Part shown: positions 15,801 to 22,070 of the stretch, piece after piece
How the letters are laid out: each line of letters begins with the position of its first letter
How positions within the stretch are numbered: the stretch's first letter is position 1
DNA from: Bacteroidales bacterium UBA1184
Lineage (GTDB): Bacteria; Bacteroidota; Bacteroidia; Bacteroidales; ML635J-15
Assembly (NCBI GenBank): GCA_002310235.1
Contig: DBYO01000020.1
Span: 123,575 to 157,680 of the forward strand
DNA: 34,106 bases
Direction: 5' to 3'
Made by a program: the position numbers and the translations under genes
The notes under the pieces: model-generated
Told to the model about the DNA's origin: nothing
Databases searched by the model: none
The model's input: only the letters and a program-made list of their open reading frames with translations

Positions 15801-16057
15801 GTATCGAGGAGCAGTCGGTTCCGATGTTTAGCGTATATCCGAATCCGGCAAACGACCATGTTAACATTGTTTCCTCGAACGGTGCCATGACCGATGTTCA
15901 GATATTCGATGTAATGGGACGTCTAGTTAAGAACGTGAGGGTTGATGCTGAGTATGCTGTACTGGATGTATCGTCGATGGTTGATGCCACTTACTTTGTC
16001 AGAATAGTTTACAATGATGGCAATGCAAGTGTTAGCAAGCTTATAATAAATAGGTAA
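12824..16057 (+). CDS. Large secreted Ig-repeat protein with T9SS type A sorting domain
   Basis: The 1077-residue protein has a signal peptide (about 1-23, ending VMAES). Next come eight Ig-like modules. Each is marked by a core tryptophan (YQWYY, RTWYYN, YQWYYE, YQWYRD, YTWLKD, FAWHRQ, YAWYRN, YQWYYN), an early CEG or CAG cysteine and a late YxC cysteine, the usual disulfide pair. From about residue 770 there are three gliding-adhesin-like modules (LGPDRHACRGQSVVL with YSWNNG; TCGEFLLDAG with YQWSTT; NLGDDITVSEDS with YMWNTG). A Por secretion tail closes the protein (SVYPNPANDHVNI ... KLIINR). It is expected to be a cell-surface or matrix protein acting in adhesion. The stop overlaps the ftsX start in TAATG, an unexpected partner for a surface protein. 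Confidence 0.9.
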   Translation: MSKFIKLLLVAVVVLVSTAKVMAESEDLIVTTSGREVNLCAGDSQQLKVFVVDTLGDITAFKYQWYYCSSSTILPNDSGWTEIEGDTTDILTLSNVSVDTTLGNAGFYFCRIYYGYNYWSYTNSERIQVKVYGSAPYVGSISLATVNTVCEGTSINIHADSVRGQQIRTWYYNNEAVAYGGSYYIASAAPSNSGEYRFVATNACGSTELTGTLNVVELPRITTQPRSAGICEGEDMHFVVGATGSNLQYQWYYEGAEYDHSNPTSTNDTLVIAHPSGGVTYSASFNVQVSNTCATVTSINVGTIVSEMPNIVGNPQSGTYCEGAEVSLSADATTNFPSDPITYQWYRDGVALENTNANIITFVVDSINRGNYYCEFTNGCGTVASSVANVYVKLLPVVASQPTDMSVCEGDRAQLYAKITGAEPINYTWLKDNGDDPVYTDITWSNVGNTNHTNTLVIDPVSETNEHFYFCYATNDCGSVRTDTVFVNVTQHVVIYPEFPAEAFFACSGEDVIVEDLSDRLHYGSDVIDADDFEAEGITFAWHRQGSSEIISTSPILSFTNLQESDNGYYTCDVENSCGIATYNHSVPVGSILVSVVASPQIIVQPQDIDVCTGGPAFQVSIVAEGDNIRYAWYRNGEYVTNNPTYTAPTAATQYAGQYNCVVSTDLGCQSVYSDTITVSVGTTPVITWQPTPAVVALCEGEPYSLRTRATGDGIHYQWYYNNGIEVPGQTSDSLHIAHITRNHNGEFYCIVSNACAEIQTEHAHLTVNNAPDMTLGPDRHACRGQSVVLAPQGDAEYGHYSWNNGTYFYQPTLTVTLGGTYFLEVSDSAHGNCVARDTIKVVYHDYFNIAFDSTPIVTCGEFLLDAGAGAAEYQWSTTDITNSINVGMNGYYMVTVDGDGYGCTTSAGVQVTLGEAIEINLGDDITVSEDSIVEIGVPAIFQSYMWNTGYTGPRLTVEGSEYGVGLHTFWVEVSNGMCSASDTLTINFLEAGIEEQSVPMFSVYPNPANDHVNIVSSNGAMTDVQIFDVMGRLVKNVRVDAEYAVLDVSSMVDATYFVRIVYNDGNASVSKLIINR

Positions 16058-16929
16058 TGAAAAATTCGAATATCAAGAATAAAATTAGAGGTGCTTACTT
16101 TACTTCGGTAGTAAGCATCTCGCTTGTTTTATTGCTGTTGGGTATAGTCGGATTGCTGATGTTGAATGCAAAGCAGATGTCCGACTATGTGAAAGAAAAT
16201 TTATGTTTTTCGCTTATAATTAATAATGAAGCCTCGGAACCAGACATCAAGCAGTTCCAGAAGACTCTCGATACTCATGATTTTATTAAATCGACCGAGT
16301 ATATAACTAAGGCAGAGGCTGCCGAACAACTGAAGGAAGATTTGGGTGAGGATTTTGTCGAGACATTGGGCTACAATCCATTGTCACCGACAATAAACGT
16401 TTACCTTAATTCCGATTATGCAAGTCCAGATAGCATTGCTAAGCTAGAAAGTTTCTTTTTGTCAAAGTCTGACATCGTGAACGAAGTTTCGTACCAGCAG
16501 AATCTTGTGAATCTTATCAGCGATAATATCAAAAAGGTTAGCATAATATTGTTGGCATTAAGTGCTTTGTTCTTTTTGATTTCGTTTGCGTTGTTAAACA
16601 ATACCATACGTCTGCAGATATACTCCAAGCGTTTTATTATTAATACAATGAAGCTTGTAGGTGCAAAGAAAAATTTTATACGCAAGCCGTTTATTGCTTC
16701 GGGCGCTTTGCAGGGACTTATAAGTTCGCTAATTGCAATAGCATTGCTATATGGAATAGTATATTTTGCAAACAAACAACTAGGTGATATCATGGGGTCA
16801 ATTGATCCGTTGATTATTGCACTGCTTTTTGTCGCAGTTGCAGTTGTAGGTGTATTGCTTTGCGTATTTGCGACATTGTTATCAATTAATAAGTATTTAC
16901 GTCTTAAAACAACAAATCTTTATTACTAA
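16057..16929 (+). CDS. ftsX: Cell division permease-like protein FtsX
   Basis: The 290-residue protein has the FtsX topology. There is a short N-terminal cytoplasmic tail and TM1 (about 18-37), then a periplasmic domain of about 120 residues, then three further TM segments (about 160-182, 212-235, 248-275). Family segments include LCFSLIINNEAS, TKAEAAEQLKEDLGEDF with NPLSPTINVYL, RLQIYSKRFIINTMKLVGA and FIRKPFIASGALQGL. With the ATPase FtsE it forms an ABC-like complex that controls peptidoglycan hydrolases during division. ftsE is not in the window. The start overlaps the stop of the Ig-repeat protein and its stop overlaps the start of the cupin gene (TAATG both times). Confidence 0.95.
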   Translation: MKNSNIKNKIRGAYFTSVVSISLVLLLLGIVGLLMLNAKQMSDYVKENLCFSLIINNEASEPDIKQFQKTLDTHDFIKSTEYITKAEAAEQLKEDLGEDFVETLGYNPLSPTINVYLNSDYASPDSIAKLESFFLSKSDIVNEVSYQQNLVNLISDNIKKVSIILLALSALFFLISFALLNNTIRLQIYSKRFIINTMKLVGAKKNFIRKPFIASGALQGLISSLIAIALLYGIVYFANKQLGDIMGSIDPLIIALLFVAVAVVGVLLCVFATLLSINKYLRLKTTNLYY

Positions 16930-17273
16930 TGATACGAAAAAAGGAAGAAGCCGAGGTTATAGTTGTCGAAAATGCAGCCGGAGGTCAAGGTCGTATTTTT
17001 AAGAATATGATGGTAAATGCTTCCGAAATGTTCGACAAAGGTCGTATGGTCGCACGTATTGTGCTCCCATCGGGATGTAGCATTGGCGATCATGCGCATA
17101 TAGAAGATGCAGAGTTGTATTATATTTTGAAAGGAGAGGCAGTTGTTACCGACAACGATAAGACCGAAGTTCTTCATGCTGGTGATGCTCTGTTTACTGG
17201 CAATGGCAACCGTCATAGCATTACGAACAAAACCAATGATGATGTTGAGTTTTTAGCGGTAATTGTGGGATGA
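16929..17273 (+). CDS. Small single-domain cupin protein
   Basis: The 114-residue protein is a single cupin barrel. Motif 1 fits exactly: His55 and His57 in GDHAHIEDAELYYILKG, Glu62 four residues on and Gly69 after six more. Motif 2 has GDALFTGNGNRHSI with His96, completing a 3-His/1-Glu metal site. The metal and substrate are unknown. Such stand-alone cupins can be isomerases, dioxygenases or small-molecule sensors. It is the last gene of the group with ftsX (1-nt overlap) and is followed by a terminator. Confidence 0.9.
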   Translation: MIRKKEEAEVIVVENAAGGQGRIFKNMMVNASEMFDKGRMVARIVLPSGCSIGDHAHIEDAELYYILKGEAVVTDNDKTEVLHAGDALFTGNGNRHSITNKTNDDVEFLAVIVG

Positions 17274-17302
17274 TAAAATATTGAATCGTCTAATTTATTA
17301 TC

Positions 17303-17318
17303 ATCAAATTATCAAATA
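17303..17318. repeat. Two ATCAAATW octamers in tandem
   Basis: ATCAAATT and ATCAAATA are adjacent, next to the terminator after the cupin gene. They are the same word as the main unit of the six-copy array at 28327-28374, about 11 kb away. Confidence 0.5.
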
Positions 17319-17320
17319 AC

Positions 17321-17348
17321 AAAAAAGCGACCTAAAGTCGCTTTTTTT
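17321..17348. terminator. Bidirectional terminator between cupin gene and MIP18-family gene
   Basis: AAAAAAGCGAC pairs with GTCGCTTTTTT around CTAAA. It has a T-run on both strands and lies between convergent genes. Confidence 0.88.
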
Positions 17349-17349
17349 G

Positions 17350-17664
17350 TTAGAACATATTCAATTCCAATTTTGCTTCTTCGCTTAGCATTTCGGTAGT
17401 CCATGGAGGGTCGAAGACGAGGTTGATGTTAACTGCTTTTACGCCTTCTACTTGCTTTACGGCATCGCGAGTCCATATCAACATATCTTCGGCCATAGGA
17501 CAGTTGGGGGCGGTCATTGTCATATCGATTTCGACGTCGTTGTTGTCGTTGATGTCGATGCGGTAAACCAATCCGAGTTCGTAAATATTTACGTTTATTT
17601 CGGGGTCTTTTACGGTGCGCAATGCCGCAATTATGTCCTGTTGCAATTCTAGTCGAGTCTTCAT
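17350..17664 (-). CDS. MIP18 family (DUF59) Fe-S assembly protein, SufT/PaaD-like
   Basis: I start this 104-residue protein at MKTRLELQQDIIAAL (ATG 17664), 4 nt after the sufE stop. A longer form would overlap sufE. Family features: TVKDPEINVNIYELGLVYRI, then IDMTMTAPNCPMAE with the conserved Cys55, and NLVFDPPWTTEMLSEEAK at the end. This last segment is the hallmark of the DUF59 proteins that help mature Fe-S enzymes (SufT and relatives). It is the last gene of the trx-sufE-DUF59 group, and this context supports a role in Fe-S cluster transfer. Confidence 0.93.
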   Translation of the reverse strand: MKTRLELQQDIIAALRTVKDPEINVNIYELGLVYRIDINDNNDVEIDMTMTAPNCPMAEDMLIWTRDAVKQVEGVKAVNINLVFDPPWTTEMLSEEAKLELNMF

Positions 17665-17668
17665 TTGT

Positions 17669-18085
17669 TTACTTTTTTGAGTATGCCAAAGCATATATTT
17701 TTATCTGTTTCACCATCGACAGAAGTCCGTTAGAGCGGGTGGGGGACAAGTGTTGCGTAAGACCAATCTTCTCGATGAAATATAGGTCGGCGTTGAGTAT
17801 GTCCGCAGGTGTCTGGTTCGACATTACCTTTATGAGCAATGATGCAATACCTTTGGTGATGATTGCATCGCTGTCGGCAGTGAATATAATTTTGCCGTCA
17901 ATGTACTCGGCATTGAACCATACTTTGGACTGACAGCCTTTAATAAGATTGCTGTCGGTGCGGTGTGCCTCGTCGAATGCAGGAAGTTCGTTGCCTAGTT
18001 CAATAAGGTAGGCGTACTTGTCCATCCAGTCCTCAAAGACGGAAAAATCTTCGATAATTCCGTCTTGAATTTCATTTATTGTCAT
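17669..18085 (-). CDS. sufE: Cysteine desulfuration protein SufE
   Basis: The 138-residue protein is full length. The sulfur-accepting cysteine is Cys51 in NLIKGCQSKVWF, the same position as in E. coli SufE. The rest fits the family, including DSDAIITKGIASLLI and the LTQHLSPTRSNGL helix. SufE takes the persulfide from SufS (gene at the left edge) and passes it to the SufBCD scaffold. It begins 8 nt after the thioredoxin stop and is followed 4 nt later by the DUF59 gene, so the three form an operon. Scaffold genes sufB, sufC and sufD are not in the window. Confidence 0.97.
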   Translation of the reverse strand: MTINEIQDGIIEDFSVFEDWMDKYAYLIELGNELPAFDEAHRTDSNLIKGCQSKVWFNAEYIDGKIIFTADSDAIITKGIASLLIKVMSNQTPADILNADLYFIEKIGLTQHLSPTRSNGLLSMVKQIKIYALAYSKK

Positions 18086-18093
18086 TTTCGGAC

Positions 18094-18408
18094 TTATAAT
18101 ATTGCTTCGAGTTTCTCGATTAACTGTGCTTCTGGAACTGCACCTACAACGCGGTCAACAACTTTTCCGTCCTTCAGGTAGATAACTGTAGGCACGTTTC
18201 TGATGCCGAACTTCATTGGCAGGTCGCCAGCTTCGTCAATGTCAACTTTTGCTACTATAGCTTTGCCTTCGTAGGTATTGCCCATCTTTTCGATATAAGG
18301 TTTGATTACCTGGCAAGGTCCGCACCAGGTTGCACCGAAATCCAATACTACTGGCAAATTGGTCTTGCCTATAACTTCTTCGTAGTTCTGTTCTGTAATT
18401 TCTAACAT
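18094..18408 (-). CDS. trxA: Thioredoxin
   Basis: The 104-residue protein is a classic thioredoxin with the WCGPC active site (Cys29, Cys32), KVDIDEAGDLPMKFGIRNVPTVI containing the cis-proline, and DGKVVDRVVGAVPEAQL. I start it at MLEITEQNYEE (ATG 18408). The 25-codon longer frame is not homologous to the family and contains the promoter. It reduces disulfides in the cytoplasm. As first gene of the trx-sufE-DUF59 group it could serve persulfide or Fe-S chemistry, which is inference from context. Bacteroidales often have several trx genes, so the symbol is by family. Confidence 0.94.
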   Translation of the reverse strand: MLEITEQNYEEVIGKTNLPVVLDFGATWCGPCQVIKPYIEKMGNTYEGKAIVAKVDIDEAGDLPMKFGIRNVPTVIYLKDGKVVDRVVGAVPEAQLIEKLEAIL

Positions 18409-18458
18409 AGTTGTATCTTTTTTATTAATAATAGTCTGCCAACAGGCATTTGCAATTG

Positions 18459-18466
18459 CAAATTTA
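18459..18466 (-). promoter_or_regulatory. -7 element TAAATTTG for the trx-sufE operon
   Basis: The minus strand reads TAAATTTG 50 nt before the ATG. It lies within the longer version of the trx frame and supports the later start. Confidence 0.5.
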
Positions 18467-18579
18467 TGTTTTTTAATTGTCATTTCCCATTTTCTGCGGC
18501 ATAATATTTTTTAACATCGGTAAATTTATTTGTTAATAGCGACTTTTTCAAATGGTTGTGTTATTGCAGTAATAAACAA

Positions 18580-18606
18580 AAAGGCGATGATAAAATCATC
18601 GCCTTT
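18580..18606 (-). terminator. Terminator of the rpsF-rpsR-rplI operon
   Basis: A 12-bp perfect stem (AAAGGCGATGAT with ATCATCGCCTTT) has a 3-nt loop, followed on the minus strand by TTGTTTATT. It is 22 nt past the rplI stop. Confidence 0.88.
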
Positions 18607-18628
18607 CCGAATATACATTATGAAATAC

Positions 18629-19081
18629 TTATTCAGCTTCGGTAATAACGTTGAAGTTGATGTTAGCCTTAATGCTCTTGTACAATCTAACAGAAGCAGT
18701 GTACTTTCCAACTTCCTTAATAGCTTTATCCTTAAGTATAATGTTCTTGCGGTCGATTTCGAATCCCTTTGCTGCGAGAGCTTCGGAGAGCATGATGGTG
18801 TTGATCGAACCGAAAATCTTACCAGTCGATGATGTCTTGGTAGCGATAGTGAGTTCGAGTCCTTCCATCTTAGCTGCGAGAGATTCAGCTTCTTCGCGAA
18901 GTTTTGCTTCCTTGTGAGCTCTCTGCTTCATGTTTTCTGCATGAATCTTCTTAGCTGTTTCGGTAGCAAGTATAGCGTAACCTTGAGGAATGAGATAATT
19001 TCTTCCGTATCCAGGTTTTACATTAACTATTTCGTCTCTGTGACCTAAGTTTTCTACGTCTTGTTTAAGTATTATTTCCAT
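18629..19081 (-). CDS. rplI: 50S ribosomal protein L9
   Basis: The 150-residue protein is full length. It opens MEIILKQDVENLGHRDEI with VKPGYGRNYLIPQGYA, the rRNA-binding N-domain. A long charged connecting helix follows (about 40-80), and then the C-domain with GKIFGSINTIMLSEAL. It is the last gene of the conserved rpsF-rpsR-rplI operon, with a 17-nt gap after rpsR. Confidence 0.98.
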   Translation of the reverse strand: MEIILKQDVENLGHRDEIVNVKPGYGRNYLIPQGYAILATETAKKIHAENMKQRAHKEAKLREEAESLAAKMEGLELTIATKTSSTGKIFGSINTIMLSEALAAKGFEIDRKNIILKDKAIKEVGKYTASVRLYKSIKANINFNVITEAE

Positions 19082-19098
19082 TTCTATTCCTCCTTTAT

Positions 19099-19368
19099 TT
19101 ATTTCATCATGTCGGTTACGTATGGCAACAATGCAAGGTGTCTTGCTCTCTTAACTGCCTGAGCAACTTTGCGGTGGTACTTCAAAGAAGTTCCAGTCAA
19201 ACGTCTCGGCAATATCTTACCCTGTTCGTTCAAGAATTTCTTGAGGAACTGAGGATCCTTGTAGTCAACATATTTAATGCGGCTTCTGAGGAAGCGGCAA
19301 TATTTTTTCTTTTTTACTTCAACTGCCAAAGGAGTTAAATATCTGATTTCTGAATTGTTCTGTGCCAT
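19099..19368 (-). CDS. rpsR: 30S ribosomal protein S18
   Basis: The 89-residue protein has the S18 core: KKYCRFLRSRIKYVDYKD, then LKKFLNEQGKILPRRLTGTS, then KYHRKVAQAVKRARHLALLPY. It binds S6 in the 30S platform. It starts 2 nt after the rpsF stop. There is no ssb gene between rpsF and rpsR, as is usual in this phylum. Confidence 0.98.
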   Translation of the reverse strand: MAQNNSEIRYLTPLAVEVKKKKYCRFLRSRIKYVDYKDPQFLKKFLNEQGKILPRRLTGTSLKYHRKVAQAVKRARHLALLPYVTDMMK

Positions 19369-19370
19369 AA

Positions 19371-19715
19371 TTATTCCTCCTTTTTAGATTCTTGTTCTCT
19401 TCTTTTCTTTTCGCTGTATGCTACTGCGTGCTTGTCCATCTTGAAGGTGAGGAAGCGCATGATCTTTTCATCACGTCTGTACTCAGTTTCGAGCTTGTTG
19501 ATGAAAGCGCCTTCTGCCTTGAATTCGAACAAGTGATAGAAGCCTGTAGTTTTCTTCTGGATTGGGTAAGCCATTTTTCTAAGACCCCAGTCCTCTTCGT
19601 GTACCAACTCACCATTCTCGGTGATGTACTTCTTGAATTTTTCAACCGTTTCCTTCATCTGTGGCTCAGACAAAACGGGAGTTGCAATGAAAACGGTTTC
19701 GTACTGATTAATCAT
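19371..19715 (-). CDS. rpsF: 30S ribosomal protein S6
   Basis: The 114-residue protein opens MINQYETVFIATPVLSEPQ and has WGLRKMAYPIQKKTTGFYHLFEF with the rRNA/S18 contact residues. It ends in the common charged tail (EKKRREQESKKEE). It is the first gene of the S6-S18-L9 operon, with a promoter at 19771-19778 and a short AT-rich leader in which I see no clear S6:S18-binding structure. Confidence 0.98.
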   Translation of the reverse strand: MINQYETVFIATPVLSEPQMKETVEKFKKYITENGELVHEEDWGLRKMAYPIQKKTTGFYHLFEFKAEGAFINKLETEYRRDEKIMRFLTFKMDKHAVAYSEKKRREQESKKEE

Positions 19716-19770
19716 AATCTTTAAAAATCAATTTGTTAATAAATAAAATACTTTAAAATTTTTGTGAGGG

Positions 19771-19778
19771 CAAAAGTA
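19771..19778 (-). promoter_or_regulatory. -7 element TACTTTTG for the rpsF operon
   Basis: The minus strand reads TACTTTTG followed by CCCTCAC, about 55 nt upstream of the rpsF ATG. No -33 match is seen. Confidence 0.55.
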
Positions 19779-19894
19779 CAACATATTTTTGATATGGAGA
19801 AATAATCTTTTGTCTTTTTTTTGTAAAAGTTTTGATGGATAATGTTTATGGTTTCGGTGCTACAGATACATAGAAACGTGAGCTGCGAAGCTAC

Positions 19895-20953
19895 CTACAT
19901 CCACAATGCCATTGCGTAGTATGCTATCATGCCGATTGCCGCGCTAACGGGGATCGTGATAATCCATGCAACAATGAGGTCGAGGGTTACGCCCCAGCGT
20001 ACCGCCGAAAGTCGCTTTGTGGAGCCTACACCCATAATGCTTCCCGATATAACATGAGTGGTGCTTACGGGGACTCCGAGGTGCTGTGTGATAAACAGTG
20101 TTATTGCTCCGGCTGTCTGCGAGCAGAATCCTTCGACAGGGGTAATCTTTGTTATTCTGTTGCCCATGGTCTTTATTATCTTCCAGCCTCCCGACATTGT
20201 GCCTATTGCAATTGCAGTTATACAGGCAATAGGAATCCAACTTGGCGCGCCAGTAAGATTGGCGTTTGTGCCGGCATTGGTTATAGTGTCTGGCTGTAGC
20301 CATTCGCTTAGTCCATCGAAGCCGAATTGTGAGCCGTAGGCTACCATTGCGCAGGCAATAAGACCTATTTCTTTCTGCGAATCGTTGAGTCCGTGACCTA
20401 TGCTAAGGCATGCAGAGGAAAGAAGTTGTAGTCGTTTGAACCATTTGTCGGCCTTATGCGGCTTGGCTTTGCGTGCTATCCAGTACAGCATTATAGTTAT
20501 AAGGTTACCTGCAATGAAACCTATTAGAGGTGCGATGAATATGAATAGTGCAATGTAACCTACAGTTGACCAATGTACTGCATCCCAGCCTTTGGCAGCA
20601 ATTGCTGCTCCTGTAAGTCCGCCTATAAGCGTGTGCGACGAACTAGAAGGTATGCCTTTCCACCATGTTATCAGGCTCCATGTTATTGCTGCTATAAGAC
20701 CTGCAATAAGCAGTGGCAGTGTAACCGAAGCTTCCTCAACTGTTTTCTGTACCGTGTTTGCGATATTGAATCCAAGTATGTACTCGGCGATGAAAAATGC
20801 AACAAAATTGAAAAATGCCGACCATATTACTGCTTGGGTAGGCGAAAGCACTCTGGTCGATACCACGGTTGCAATGGAGTTGGCGGCATCATGGAAACCG
20901 TTTATGAAGTCGAAAATGATTGCTAGTATTATAATCGTAATCAGAAAACCCAT
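19895..20953 (-). CDS. PiT-family inorganic phosphate transporter
   Basis: The 352-residue membrane protein has about ten hydrophobic segments. It carries both PiT signatures: FDFINGFHDAANSIATVVSTRVLSP near the N-terminus (about 15-40) and the mirror GVPVSTTHVISGSIMGVG (about 294-311). GIPSSSSHTLIGGLTGAAI lies between them. It imports phosphate with Na+ or H+. It starts 1 nt after the stop of the DUF47 gene, the usual partner of PiT transporters. Confidence 0.96.
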   Translation of the reverse strand: MGFLITIIILAIIFDFINGFHDAANSIATVVSTRVLSPTQAVIWSAFFNFVAFFIAEYILGFNIANTVQKTVEEASVTLPLLIAGLIAAITWSLITWWKGIPSSSSHTLIGGLTGAAIAAKGWDAVHWSTVGYIALFIFIAPLIGFIAGNLITIMLYWIARKAKPHKADKWFKRLQLLSSACLSIGHGLNDSQKEIGLIACAMVAYGSQFGFDGLSEWLQPDTITNAGTNANLTGAPSWIPIACITAIAIGTMSGGWKIIKTMGNRITKITPVEGFCSQTAGAITLFITQHLGVPVSTTHVISGSIMGVGSTKRLSAVRWGVTLDLIVAWIITIPVSAAIGMIAYYAMALWM

Positions 20954-20954
20954 G

Positions 20955-21605
20955 CTATGCGTATTTTACGATTATGGTCTTTATGATTTTGCCCACGTGC
21001 TTTGCCATGTCGGTGGTGCGCTCCATGTGTTGTATGATTTCCTTGTTCTTGATGATTTCCTTGTTGTCGGTTTCCTCTTCGAACAATTTCTTTACGAAAT
21101 TTTCGTAAATTTCATCGGCTTCTTGCTCAAGGTCGTGTAGCAGTTCGCATTGATCGAGCGCAACGTCGGGCTTTTTGTTTATAGTCTTAAGTTCGTGTAG
21201 CGAGATGTTTATTGCCTCGCAGCATTCGCTGATAATTTCAGTCATGCGTACTGATACGTCAGGAATCTGCTTCGGTTTGAACAATAGTATTCGCTTCGAG
21301 GTTGAGTTGATGAAATCAAGCGTGTCATCAACTGTTTCGCATAGACTATGTATGTCCTCGCGGTCGAATGGGGTTATAAATGATTTGTTCAGTTCTTCGT
21401 AAATGTTGGCAATCTGCTCGTCCGACTCCTTTTCACATTCCTTTATTATCTTATAGTCGTTTTCCATTTCTTCAAAGGTGGGCTTTTTTATCAGATTTGC
21501 CTGTTCCTTTGCTGCTTTAGCCAGTAGTTCTCCTATTTTGTTAATCATAGGGAAGAACTTGTTTTCTTTAGGTTTGAACGGTAAAAAAATCGAATTAAGT
21601 GACAT
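20955..21605 (-). CDS. DUF47 family (PhoU-like) phosphate transport regulator
   Basis: The 216-residue protein is all-helical and related to PhoU (TIGR00153/DUF47). Typical parts are FITPFDREDIHSLCETVDDTLDFI near 76-100, which carries metal-binding acidic residues, and DLEQEADEIYENFVKKLF near 150. It forms an operon with the PiT transporter and is thought to adjust its activity. The ATG at 21605 is preceded by the AGAAGG-like sequence AGAAGGAAA, a clear ribosome-binding site, and by a near-consensus promoter. Confidence 0.95.
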   Translation of the reverse strand: MSLNSIFLPFKPKENKFFPMINKIGELLAKAAKEQANLIKKPTFEEMENDYKIIKECEKESDEQIANIYEELNKSFITPFDREDIHSLCETVDDTLDFINSTSKRILLFKPKQIPDVSVRMTEIISECCEAINISLHELKTINKKPDVALDQCELLHDLEQEADEIYENFVKKLFEEETDNKEIIKNKEIIQHMERTTDMAKHVGKIIKTIIVKYA

Positions 21606-21627
21606 TTTCCTTCTATATTTTGTGATG

Positions 21628-21659
21628 CAAAAGTATTTTTTTCCTGCGTATCATGCAAA
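21628..21659 (-). promoter_or_regulatory. Complete promoter of the DUF47-PiT operon
   Basis: The minus strand has TTTG (21656-21659), a 20-nt spacer and TACTTTTG (21628-21635). The ATG is 22 nt further on, preceded by AGAAGGA. It is one of the few sites in the window with both boxes. Confidence 0.7.
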
Positions 21660-21713
21660 ACCATTTTATCAATACCTGTTAATATCTTATTGGTTATAGA
21701 TACGTTATTTTGC

Positions 21714-22070
21714 TTATTTTTCTGATATACAGATAATTTCAACTATAGTTCCAACCATGCAAATACTGGCGGCGTTAAGTATGGTTTTGTATTCTACAAA
21801 TACTCGTTTGCCATCGGTAAGTTTAATGTTGTCGAATTTTTCGAGGTTGGTCGGTTCGAGCTTTTTCCCATTGTCAAGTACGAGCACCCACGAGCATCCG
21901 TCGAGACCTGTGAGATCTTTTAGTGTGGCCTCTTCTGCATTAGGGCAAACTTCGCTGTGATGTTTGCTATCTGCTTGAGACTCCTGTATATAAACAGATT
22001 TGCTGCACGATATTGTCGTGCAGCAAATCGTAAATATTGCTATTGCGGTCAGAAAACTACAGATTTTCAT
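21714..22070 (-). CDS. Small putative lipoprotein, unknown function
   Basis: I start this 118-residue protein at MKICSFLTAIAIFTICC (ATG 22070), which overlaps the end of the DUF2723 gene by 14 nt. It has a hydrophobic N-terminus ending in TISCSKS, a plausible though non-ideal lipobox, so it is probably an outer-membrane or periplasmic lipoprotein. The mature part is about 95 residues and contains two more cysteine sites (EVCPNAEE, LDGCSWVLVLDNGKKLEP) and ends RVFVEYKTIL ... ASICMVGTIVEI. This looks like a small beta-sandwich with a possible disulfide. I do not recognise a named family. Translational coupling to the DUF2723 gene is suggested by the overlap. Confidence 0.75.
   Translation of the reverse strand: MKICSFLTAIAIFTICCTTISCSKSVYIQESQADSKHHSEVCPNAEEATLKDLTGLDGCSWVLVLDNGKKLEPTNLEKFDNIKLTDGKRVFVEYKTILNAASICMVGTIVEIICISEK

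Noticed and set aside
19881..19894. Small hairpin AGCT-GCGA-AGCT past the PiT gene as a terminator
   Set aside because: The stem is only 4 bp and no T-run follows on the minus strand.
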